DNA from: UBA6224 sp963730375
Lineage (GTDB): Bacteria; Patescibacteriota; Saccharimonadia; Saccharimonadales; UBA4665
NCBI GenBank assembly: GCA_963730375.1
Contig: CAVSRJ010000001.1
Location: forward strand, 372,001 to 436,000
DNA: 64,000 bases
Direction of reading: 5' to 3'
A program made the translations under genes and the position numbers. The notes under the pieces were generated by a model. The model saw only the letters and a program-made list of their open reading frames with translations. It ran no database searches and was not told where the DNA came from. How positions within the stretch are numbered: position 1 is the stretch's first letter; the number at the start of each line of letters is the position of its first letter. Positions 58,462 to 64,000 of the stretch are shown here, in pieces.

Positions 58462-58965
58462 ATGGCAGATCAGAATTACCCAGAACAACAGTACGTAGTG
58501 ACGGCGCTATTCCGTTACATTATTGCTGGCGTGATTTTTATTATTTTGGTTGCGGTTTTTGCCTGGTTCTTCTTCTTCCGTGATACTGGTGATTCTGGCA
58601 ATGTTGCCACTAAGGATCAGGACAACAGTACAACCTCGCAGTCCATCGATGGTAGTTCTAAGAGTGACGAAGAAACCTCGGGTGGAGATAACTCAGCAAG
58701 CTCAGGTGGCAACGATCAATCGACGAGCACTACCGACAGTTCGAGTGATGGCTCTACGAGCGCTTCCGACGAGGCTACGTCGAGCGATACTTCTAGCACA
58801 ACCGACACCTTGGCCACCGACACCGATGGCGCGTCTGCAGACAATGGTGCTACTCCAAGCTCCGGCGAACTTACCAACACTGGCCCTGGCGAAGTCCTCG
58901 CACTCTTTATTGGCGTCACACTCCTGGCTACAGCGTTCAAGCGTATGCAGCTAAACCGACAGTAA
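58462..58965 (+). CDS. Surface protein with two membrane helices and LTNTG motif
   Basis: 167 aa. An N-terminal helix (YIIAGVIFIILVAVFAWFFFF, residues 14-34), a low-complexity Ser/Thr/Asp/Gly linker of about 90 residues, then GELTNTGPGEVLALFIGVTL and a short basic tail RMQLNRQ. The ELTNTG plus helix plus basic end resembles a sortase signal with LTNTG. The long N-terminal helix without a cleavage site suggests instead that it spans the membrane twice. GGA-rich sequence precedes the ATG. Confidence 0.65.
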   Translation: MADQNYPEQQYVVTALFRYIIAGVIFIILVAVFAWFFFFRDTGDSGNVATKDQDNSTTSQSIDGSSKSDEETSGGDNSASSGGNDQSTSTTDSSSDGSTSASDEATSSDTSSTTDTLATDTDGASADNGATPSSGELTNTGPGEVLALFIGVTLLATAFKRMQLNRQ

Positions 58966-58973
58966 CGTAATAA

Positions 58974-59606
58974 TCACTTTGCCCGGTGAATAAAAGGGGC
59001 GTGCTGCGCCCAATCATCGCCGGTGACCAGGTTACAGATGGACGTGGCGACATCATCTCGCAGGATGGTTGACCATGGGGCAGGAAAGCGATCATTGAGC
59101 ACGAACTGCCCTGGCTTGCCATTTTCTTTCATAATAGGAGAACGCACTACGGTCCAGACTAAATGACTCCGGCGTAATAGACGGATATGCTCCTCGCCAT
59201 CTATGAATATTTTCGTTGCACCCTTACTGATTGCCAGCCGATTGATTTTATCCATCAGGGAAGGCTGGTCGAGCTCATCAAATACCCCTGCGCCTGTCAG
59301 GGAAACAATGCGTTCGATGTTGGCAGCCTGCATGGCCGGGATAATGTTCTTCATGCCCGCAACTTGTATATCTTTGGTCTTCGTGCCCCAACTACCTAGT
59401 GTACTGGCGACGGCATCGCAGCCCTGTACGGCTTGCATAACGAATTCGCCATCATGGATATCGCCCTGGACTACCTCTAGATTTTCATGCTCGGTGAAAG
59501 GATTGTCGCCATGCACAACTCCTCGAACGGCGTGTCCCGCCTTGAGTAGCTTTTGGACAACCTTTTGTCCTACTCGACCATTCGCCCCAAAAACAACTAT
59601 CTTCAT
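58974..59606 (-). CDS. NAD(P)-binding SDR/NmrA-like protein
   Basis: 210 aa from the ATG at 59606; a longer frame starts at 59624. The Rossmann motif MKIVVFGANGRVGQKVVQKL (G-A-N-G-R-V-G) and VVQGDIHDGEFVMQAVQGCDA show atypical SDR type. IERIVSLTGAGV and a late TILRDDVATSICNLV follow. The fixed tyrosine and lysine of true SDR oxidoreductases are not in a clear pair, so it may be an NAD(P) sensor. It converges with the LTNTG gene. Confidence 0.85.
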   Translation of the reverse strand: MKIVVFGANGRVGQKVVQKLLKAGHAVRGVVHGDNPFTEHENLEVVQGDIHDGEFVMQAVQGCDAVASTLGSWGTKTKDIQVAGMKNIIPAMQAANIERIVSLTGAGVFDELDQPSLMDKINRLAISKGATKIFIDGEEHIRLLRRSHLVWTVVRSPIMKENGKPGQFVLNDRFPAPWSTILRDDVATSICNLVTGDDWAQHAPFIHRAK

Positions 59607-59681
59607 CGCACAATCATACACCACGAATAGCGAGACGTGAGTGATAATTACGACATACCGTCATTTGTTCACTGCCATGAA

Positions 59682-59703
59682 AAACGCCCCGCTCAGGCGA
59701 GGC
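59682..59703 (-). terminator. Terminator of the small membrane-protein gene
   Basis: On the minus strand GCCTCGC and GCGGGGC pair around CTGA, followed by GTTTTTC. Confidence 0.7.
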
Positions 59704-59751
59704 ACTTGGCATGGTGTGGCTTAGTGTCGGAAGCTAGAACATTAATGAGAT

Positions 59752-59970
59752 TTACGTAGTAGATTCTTTGAAAAGTTTAAGTGCGCGCCATAAACATATA
59801 GCAAAAAGAATGGCAAATATACACGCCCACATAAGACCTATTCTTATGTCATGCGAGGTGGGACCGGTAGTATCAATATTTGCCGCTCGGGTATATAGAA
59901 GTGATAAACCCGTAGCTATACCAAATACACAAACTAAAATTATGTAACCAATTTTACCAAGGATTTTCAT
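59752..59970 (-). CDS. AT-rich small two-helix membrane protein
   Basis: 72 aa from ATG 59970 (an ATG at 59973 is also possible); TATAAT lies 7 nt upstream. Two membrane helices: IGYIILVCVFGIATGLSLLY and LMWACIFAILFAICLWRAL. The region is clearly more AT-rich than the neighbours. A copy of the tRNA-Arg(TCG) 3' end begins 25 nt upstream, at 59995. It may have arrived with a mobile element. No family is recognised. Confidence 0.6.
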   Translation of the reverse strand: MKILGKIGYIILVCVFGIATGLSLLYTRAANIDTTGPTSHDIRIGLMWACIFAILFAICLWRALKLFKESTT

Positions 59971-59994
59971 CATAATAATTATAGCAAAGTCTGC

Positions 59995-60009
59995 TACACC
60001 CGGCAGGAT
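59995..60009 (-). repeat. Copy of the tRNA-Arg(TCG) 3' end
   Basis: TACACCCGGCAGGAT is identical to 60155-60169, 160 bp away. It starts in the T-loop and covers the acceptor end. Confidence 0.75.
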
Positions 60010-60113
60010 AGTGGACTGCGTCCTTTTTCGCTGCGACGTCCTCGGTGCAGGCACCTGAGTGCGTTCTCGCTACATCGAAACCTGAATGGTTCGAACTTGA
60101 TATCGCGAGCTAG

Positions 60114-60151
60114 CCAATAAAAATACCCCAGACAAGCTGAGGTAATTTTAT
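60114..60151 (-). terminator. Terminator of tRNA-Arg(TCG)
   Basis: On the minus strand AATAAAATTACCTCAG and CTGGGGTATTTTTATT pair around CTTGT. Confidence 0.75.
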
Positions 60152-60228
60152 TGGTACACCCGGCAGGATTCGAACCTGCGACACCTGGTTCCGAAGACCA
60201 GTGCTCTAATCCACTGAGCTACGGGTGC
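60152..60228 (-). tRNA. tRNA-Arg(TCG), CCA encoded
   Basis: Acceptor GCACCCG/CGGGTGT, discriminator A, CCA. Anticodon stem CTGGT/ACCAG, loop CTTCGGA, anticodon TCG. TACAATATAAT lies just 5' of the gene on its strand. Confidence 0.95.
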
Positions 60229-60346
60229 GTAATTATATTGTAAATGAATCCTGCCTCGGCAGGATATCGCCTCGCTGCGCGTGGCTCCTCCCTGCGATGC
60301 TCGGCAAAACCATGCGAGCATACTTTTGCCTGCGCTTCTCGTCCGC
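60229..60346. repeat. 118-bp palindromic insert between two tRNA-Arg copies
   Basis: It holds the hairpin ATCCTGCCTCGGCAGGAT, whose arm copies the tRNA T-stem, and GGCAAAACCATGCGAGCATACT followed by TTTGCC. The GGCAAAA/TTTTGCC words also occur in the element at 7430-7545. Confidence 0.6.
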
Positions 60347-60404
60347 CGAACCTGCGACACCTGGTTCCGAAGACCAGTGCTCTAATCCACTGAGCTACGG
60401 GTGC
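60347..60404 (-). pseudogene. Truncated duplicate of tRNA-Arg(TCG)
   Basis: The first 58 nt (5' end to the T-loop) are identical to the intact gene at 60171-60228, 176 bp away. The T-stem 3' half and acceptor strand are missing, replaced by the palindromic insert, so it cannot make a working tRNA. Confidence 0.92.
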
Positions 60405-60532
60405 ACGCCGTAGTATTCTACCACTTTTCATCTGTTTTTGCCCCCTATTTCAGCTGAAAATAAGCCTGAGTGAAAAAATGCACAGCGTATAACCTGCTCC
60501 TCCAGTAGGATACAGACATGGAAGGAGGTTAT

Positions 60533-60640
60533 ATGTACGGTCAACGTAAAACACACTGTCACGACGGATCGGTTATACGTAACGACTGGTTTGCTACAAG
60601 TCGGGACGACGTTACGGTTCTCGGTGTGCAAACAGCATAA
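60533..60640 (+). CDS. 35-aa protein, unknown
   Basis: 35 aa from the ATG after a strong GAAGGAGGT site. It reads MYGQRKTHCHDGSVIRND and ends VTVLGVQTA. It has one Cys and two His close together (T-H-C-H-D), which might bind a metal. The TCTAG-free, well-spaced ribosome site supports real translation. The GlsB-type gene follows 26 nt later, so the two may form an operon. Confidence 0.55.
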   Translation: MYGQRKTHCHDGSVIRNDWFATSRDDVTVLGVQTA

Positions 60641-60666
60641 TACCTGTAATTCAAAAGGAGGTGCGT

Positions 60667-60930
60667 ATGGGCATCATTGTAATGTTAATCTTAGGTGGAC
60701 TTGTTGGTTGGGCTGCGGCTAGTCTTATGGGTCGCGACACTGGTATTCTCATGAGTATTATTATCGGTATCATCGGAGCATTTATCGGTGGATGGATTTC
60801 ACAGCTATTCACTGGCGCCGATCAGTCGTTCCTAGCATTTAGCTGGGTAGGCCTCTTCTGGGCCTTTATCGGTTCAGTCGTTCTCGTTGCCATCATGAAT
60901 ATGGTGCAACGACCCCACCACAGTGTGTAG
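60667..60930 (+). CDS. GlsB/YeaQ/YmgE family membrane protein
   Basis: 87 aa. Three membrane helices with the family pattern: IIVMLILGGLVGWAAASLMG, ILMSIIIGIIGAFIGGWISQ (G-I-I-G-A-x-x-G-G) and WVGLFWAFIGSVVLVAIMN. The ATG at 60667 follows AAAAGGAG by 6 nt; a GTG two codons earlier is less likely. The family is tied to general stress and envelope function in other bacteria, without a known activity. A terminator follows. Confidence 0.88.
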   Translation: MGIIVMLILGGLVGWAAASLMGRDTGILMSIIIGIIGAFIGGWISQLFTGADQSFLAFSWVGLFWAFIGSVVLVAIMNMVQRPHHSV

Positions 60931-60957
60931 TCACAGTTGCTGACTAAACACTAATCA

Positions 60958-60985
60958 CTCGGAGCCCGCTACGGCGGGCTCTTAT
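60958..60985. terminator. Terminator between glsB-type and M23 genes
   Basis: GAGCCCGC and GCGGGCTC pair around TACG, followed by TTATTG. It is usable from both sides. Confidence 0.85.
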
Positions 60986-60992
60986 TGTGTAT

Positions 60993-61940
60993 CTAGGGGC
61001 GACCAGATATATAATCAAATGGATTGACGGGGGTGTCATTGACCCTGACCTCAAAGTGCAGGTGCACGCCAGTGGATACGCCTGTAGTTCCCTCGTGGCC
61101 GAGGACCGAATTGATGCTGACAGCCTGACCTTTTTTGACCGCAATGGAGTCCAAGTGGCCGTAGACGGAAGTTATACCGCCACCGTGATCAACGATGACG
61201 TGATTCCCCAAGCCGCTAGATGAATAAATCGTGTCAATGACAGTGCCAGCCCGATAGGGGTGGACTGGTGTAACGCCTGCTGCGGCGCCGTCACTGATGT
61301 CTATGCCGGTGTGAATGGGCTGATACGGGGGTTCTGGTACGCCAAACAGGGTCGTAATGGCTCCATGTATCGGCCAGTGCACAGTAGGACTGACGGCTGT
61401 TGGCTTTTTGACGGCTGCTACTGGTTTTGCGGCCGCTAGTTGCACTGTCTGTTGCGGGGCAAACGCATAGACGCTGGTATCAATGGCCGGAGTTTGCTCG
61501 TGATCGGCCGGTTTTATCAAAGAATTGCCAACAGATACGTTACTGACATGCCGCAGGACATTACCTGGCAGCTGTACCGTAATTACTATTCCTGTGCCTA
61601 TGCCACGGACAATCGCGAGAGCACCGTTACCTATGCCGGTGCCTATAGCGGCACCAAAACTTACCGTTGAACCAATAACGTGTACTGCTCCATATGAAAT
61701 TGAACGTGTCGTTGTAACCGCCGTTCCTCCGACCTGCTGGGCCGCTGAACCGATACCCGACATGCCACGGGCCACGGCATTCGAATTAGTAGAAAACGCG
61801 TCAAACGTACCCACTGTACCACTATTGGACGGGTTAGTCTGGCTCATGGCAGCGGTCACGAGCGGCGGTAGCAGAGCAAGGCATACAATCATCAGTATGC
61901 CAACGACCACCAAACCTAGTCTGTGTAATGCCGTCTCCAT
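60993..61940 (-). CDS. Secreted M23 peptidase (LytM-like)
   Basis: 315 aa. A signal anchor (LGLVVVGILMIVCLALLPPL) is followed by a Gly/Thr/Val-rich spacer, then the M23 domain from residue 200: TTLFGVPEPPYQPIHTGIDI (H-x3-D), IVDHGGGITSVYGHLDSI and STGVHLHFEVRVN (H-x-H). These are the zinc ligands and catalytic His. It should cut peptidoglycan crosslinks and could serve in division or in attack on a host wall. An AT-rich upstream region holds its promoter. Confidence 0.92.
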   Translation of the reverse strand: METALHRLGLVVVGILMIVCLALLPPLVTAAMSQTNPSNSGTVGTFDAFSTNSNAVARGMSGIGSAAQQVGGTAVTTTRSISYGAVHVIGSTVSFGAAIGTGIGNGALAIVRGIGTGIVITVQLPGNVLRHVSNVSVGNSLIKPADHEQTPAIDTSVYAFAPQQTVQLAAAKPVAAVKKPTAVSPTVHWPIHGAITTLFGVPEPPYQPIHTGIDISDGAAAGVTPVHPYRAGTVIDTIYSSSGLGNHVIVDHGGGITSVYGHLDSIAVKKGQAVSINSVLGHEGTTGVSTGVHLHFEVRVNDTPVNPFDYISGRP

Positions 61941-62039
61941 AGAAGTGATATTGCGCCATTTCGGTGCAATAGGCTAACAAGTTGCATACTATACTCCCTT
62001 TTTACGCAAATTGCATGCATAAGCGGTTAGAAAGTTCGC

Positions 62040-62160
62040 AGGGCCATCCGGGACTCGCCATGCACCGCGAGCGCAAAAATGCGCTGCGTAGTGCAACCGG
62101 CTCCCATGGTCGCCGGAAGGTCCGGGGTTTGCCACTGGCAAACCCATTCGAGTCCCATCT
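62040..62160 (-). repeat. Palindromic element with a tRNA-Lys 3' end copy
   Basis: 62040-62057 matches the tRNA-Lys 3' end (63470-63487) at 17 of 18 bases. Inside, GAGCGCAAAAATGCGCTGCG, CCATGGTCGC and GGTCCGGGGTTTGCCACTGG match the tRNA-His element at 39128-39250. The far end holds an inverted T-arm piece (TTCGAGTCCCA). Confidence 0.75.
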
Positions 62161-62175
62161 GATCCGCGCCAATAG

Positions 62176-62212
62176 AAAAACCCCGACTAAACTGTCGGGG
62201 CATTTCTATGGA
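62176..62212. terminator. Terminator-like hairpin
   Basis: AGAAAAACCCCGAC and GTCGGGGCATTTCT pair around TAAACT. It lies just downstream of the AT-rich nucleotidase gene's 3' end. Confidence 0.7.
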
Positions 62213-62247
62213 GGGGTATATGTATCGCTGTTGCAACCGAAATCAGG

Positions 62248-62850
62248 TTAATTCAAAAGGATTTTGCTAACAGCATCCCAATCTTTACAGCGAACTATCC
62301 CGTCAATCAAGGTTTGTTGGCGATTCCACCCGTAGTTTCCAAATAAGATTGCTTTTATGCCTACTTCTGCCGCTAGCTCACAATGTCCAAAGCTATCATC
62401 AATTAAATAACTAGCACCAATTTCAGTACAAATTTTTGCTTTTGTAGCTTTACCATCAGCGCCCCACAAGGGTACAAAGTGAACTTCATTAAATATATCT
62501 GGATAGTGTAGAGCTAGTGATTCGTGGGTCATTGTGACGCCACGCTGGTCCCTGGCTGTTACAATAACTAATTCATAAGTTTTCCTTAATTCTTGCAGTA
62601 CTCGCAATGCACCATCAATAGGTTTTAAGTTTTCTTTGTAGGTTGAAACTACAAATTTTTCATACATATCATTGGTTTCTTCTGGACTCTTATCCCATAT
62701 ACGTTCCCAGTAGTTATTGAATGGGCCTACAGTTAAATAGTCTTCGGCAGTGTGCTTAAATCCATAAGTGTCGTTCATAAATAAACGAACAGCCGTATTT
62801 TCATCAAACAATGTGTCATCAGCATCTACTGCTAGTATATTTGTTGTCAT
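62248..62850 (-). CDS. HAD-family 5'-nucleotidase-like phosphatase
   Basis: 200 aa from ATG 62850 (an ATG four codons earlier is possible). HAD motifs: ILAVDADDTLFDENTAVRLF (D-x-D), VIVTARDQRGVT (T), KATKAKICTEIG (K) and YLIDDSFGHCELAAEVG (D-D). The tail and size resemble bacterial 5'(3')-deoxyribonucleotidases. It is more AT-rich than most of the window and lies with a cytidine-deaminase gene between tRNA-Lys and its copied 3' end, suggesting a transferred pair. Confidence 0.85.
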   Translation of the reverse strand: MTTNILAVDADDTLFDENTAVRLFMNDTYGFKHTAEDYLTVGPFNNYWERIWDKSPEETNDMYEKFVVSTYKENLKPIDGALRVLQELRKTYELVIVTARDQRGVTMTHESLALHYPDIFNEVHFVPLWGADGKATKAKICTEIGASYLIDDSFGHCELAAEVGIKAILFGNYGWNRQQTLIDGIVRCKDWDAVSKILLN

Positions 62851-62870
62851 CGTCTTAATCATAACAAATT

Positions 62871-62899
62871 AAAAAGACTCCTGGTACGGAGTCTTTTAA
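62871..62899. terminator. Terminator upstream of the HAD gene
   Basis: AAAAGACTCC and GGAGTCTTTT pair around TGGTAC. It separates the HAD and deaminase genes and can end the deaminase transcript. Confidence 0.8.
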
Positions 62900-62983
62900 G
62901 CATAAGCAAATTGGAGGGCCTTGTGCTACGCTATTGCAACTAAATTGCGGTCTGAAACGAAATTATTTATTGCCGACGTCTGA

Positions 62984-63391
62984 TTACAAGAAAGCGTAAG
63001 GCATTAACTCTTCAGCGTTAACCTTTTCCAAAACGCCATCCTTATCAACAATGACACTAAGCGGAGTATTGTAACTAAAAAGTTGCCTGCACAATCCGCA
63101 ACCATTTACGACCTGGTACGTATCGGTATCTTTTAGATACTTTACGCCGACAATGGTGTCAAATTCACTTTCACCATCATTCAGCGCCGCGTAAATAGCG
63201 GTCAGTTCACCGCAAGTGCTCACATTACGCACCCGATATTTGAGATTAATACCGGTATATACTTTTCCGCTCTTGGTTCGTAGCGCCCCCGCAATGCTTA
63301 TAAAGTCATCTTGAAAACGCTCTTTAGCGTGCTTACTGGCAATTCTGACTAGCTCAATGTCATCTTGGCTTAGCTTTGATTGGTCTTGCAT
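62984..63391 (-). CDS. Cytidine deaminase-like protein
   Basis: 135 aa. Zinc site: VSTCGELTAIYAAL (C-G-E, as the C-A-E of tetrameric cytidine deaminases with Gly for Ala) and VVNGCGLCRQLFSYN (C-x-x-C-R-Q). AGALRTKSGKVYTGINLKY is the usual N-terminal part. It should deaminate cytidine or a related nucleoside; the blasticidin-S deaminase group is similar. AT-rich. It may salvage host nucleosides together with the HAD phosphatase. Confidence 0.85.
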   Translation of the reverse strand: MQDQSKLSQDDIELVRIASKHAKERFQDDFISIAGALRTKSGKVYTGINLKYRVRNVSTCGELTAIYAALNDGESEFDTIVGVKYLKDTDTYQVVNGCGLCRQLFSYNTPLSVIVDKDGVLEKVNAEELMPYAFL

Positions 63392-63466
63392 AGCTAGCAG
63401 TATAACAAAAAGAGCTGCAACCAGCTATCATGTTTTTCAAACAGTTATATTGTTGTGCGAAATACT

Positions 63467-63543
63467 TGGAGGGCCATCTGGGACTCGAACCCAGGACACG
63501 TGGCTTAAGAGGCCACTGCTCTAACCAGCTGAGCTAATGGCCC
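63467..63543 (-). tRNA. tRNA-Lys(CTT), CCA encoded
   Basis: Acceptor GGGCCAT/ATGGCCC with an unusual T discriminator, then CCA. Anticodon stem GTGGC/GCCAC, loop CTCTTAA, anticodon CTT. T-arm CTGGGTTCGAGTCCCAG. Confidence 0.93.
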
Positions 63544-63669
63544 GCGCTTGGCGGGCAGTGACAGGATACCCTGTTACAGGAGAAAAGTGTAGCAAATTAC
63601 CTCTGTTTTATCAAGAGGGTTACTGCGTCTGATATAGTGAAGGCATAAACAGTAAAAGGATGCGCAACC

Positions 63670-64000
63670 ATGAACAACGATAAACCACTACAATTTAACG
63701 GCACACCGGGCGGCTATTTTGTCGTATTCTTGGTATCGCTCGTGATGTCCTATATCCCATTCTTCGGGTGGGCATTTATGCTGAACTATGTGTCTGAATG
63801 GTTTGCCGACAACAGTCTCGTCAATGGCAAAAAGGTTGCCTACAGGGCAGGCTATGGTGAATCCCTGAAGTTTATCTTCGTTAACACATTACTGCTCATT
63901 GTAACCCTGGGTATTTATATGTTCTGGTTTTACCCCAAGATGTACCGCTATGTTGTGGATCATGTAAGCTACGCAACCGAGGCTGCTCCTGTCGCGGCAG
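63670..64000 (+). CDS. Partial membrane protein (DUF898/YjgN-like)
   Basis: At least 110 codons, running off the right edge. The N-terminus NNDKPLQFNGTPGGYFVVFL carries the F-x-G-x-x-x-x-Y/F pattern of YjgN-type proteins. Two membrane helices (VVFLVSLVMSYIPFFGWAFM, FIFVNTLLLIVTLGIYMFWF) and YPKMYRYVVDHVSY follow. The I-x-x-W/F-Y-x-x-x-x-x-R-Y segment is typical. The tail turns Ala-rich. AAAAGGA precedes the ATG. The rest of the gene is outside the window. Confidence 0.7.
   Translation, partial: MNNDKPLQFNGTPGGYFVVFLVSLVMSYIPFFGWAFMLNYVSEWFADNSLVNGKKVAYRAGYGESLKFIFVNTLLLIVTLGIYMFWFYPKMYRYVVDHVSYATEAAPVAA

Noticed and set aside
1..64000. UGA recoded as Gly or Trp (as in Gracilibacteria/SR1)
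   Set aside because: UGA ends tsaE and other genes in place, and no conserved protein shows in-frame UGA.

Overview
The window looks like the chromosome of a Patescibacteria/CPR bacterium, most likely Candidatus Saccharibacteria (TM7). This is inferred from gene content and style, not from a marker-gene tree. The supporting signs are compact overlapping operons, many small proteins of unknown function, type IV pili with ComEC, a short TsaB, a small TatAC pair, sortase-type surface proteins, and very few biosynthetic genes. UGA is used as an ordinary stop (for example tsaE), so the code looks standard. Many first genes of transcription units have a TATAAT-like box only 6-10 nt before the start codon, which implies leaderless mRNAs; internal genes use Shine-Dalgarno sites.

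Layout. 1-5.6 kb: small proteins, a medium-chain oxidoreductase, comEC, yebC and an inositol-monophosphatase-like gene. 5.6-10.9 kb: a sortable surface protein, then ruvC, ruvA and ruvB interleaved with an acidic disordered protein, a membrane protein and a PH-domain protein. 10.9-20.4 kb (minus strand): a type IV pilus locus (pilB, pilC, pilin, two minor pilins, a PilX-like protein, pilM, pilN, pilO), split by three 101-bp tandem repeats. 20.5-23.6 kb: a REP-associated tyrosine transposase between two inverted palindromes, then recA and recX, both with apparent single-base frameshifts, and a third copy of the palindrome. 23.6-30.2 kb: PRC-barrel protein, lamin-tail surface protein, tsaE, tsaB, rny, two unknown genes and ymdB. 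30.2-35.7 kb: two tRNA-Pro genes, tatC, tatA, a dolichol-kinase-like protein and a P1B ATPase. 35.9-46.8 kb: an envelope region with a 1024-aa repeat protein, tRNAs, a secreted barrel-like protein, a four-repeat polysaccharide deacetylase, a 58-aa LPNTG protein, a sortase and a family 2 glycosyltransferase. 46.8-54.1 kb: a P-loop kinase, mraY, an HTH-MurA fusion, glyA, a NUDIX protein, murB and an XRE regulator. 54.3-58.0 kb: a four-gene overlapping redox operon (flavin reductase with external tail, ApbE, ferric-reductase-like cytochrome b, cupredoxin-like protein). 58.0-64.0 kb: tRNAs, small membrane proteins, an M23 peptidase, and two AT-rich nucleotide-metabolism genes lying between tRNA-Lys and a copy of its 3' end.

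Two patterns stand out. First, four tRNA genes (Pro-TGG, His, Arg-TCG, Lys) are each followed by a second copy of their own 3' end that begins in the T-loop. Three loci (near 340, 39150 and 62060) share the same hairpin terminus just before that junction, which suggests an undescribed palindromic element that targets tRNA genes. Second, the redox operon looks like a compact transmembrane electron-export module with a possible flavinylation motif at the very C-terminus of its reductase.

Functionally, pili, ComEC, RecA, RecX and RuvABC would fit DNA uptake and recombination. The sortase, LxxTG proteins, deacetylase and glycosyltransferase would build the surface used to contact a host cell. All function calls come from reading motifs; no database search was run.
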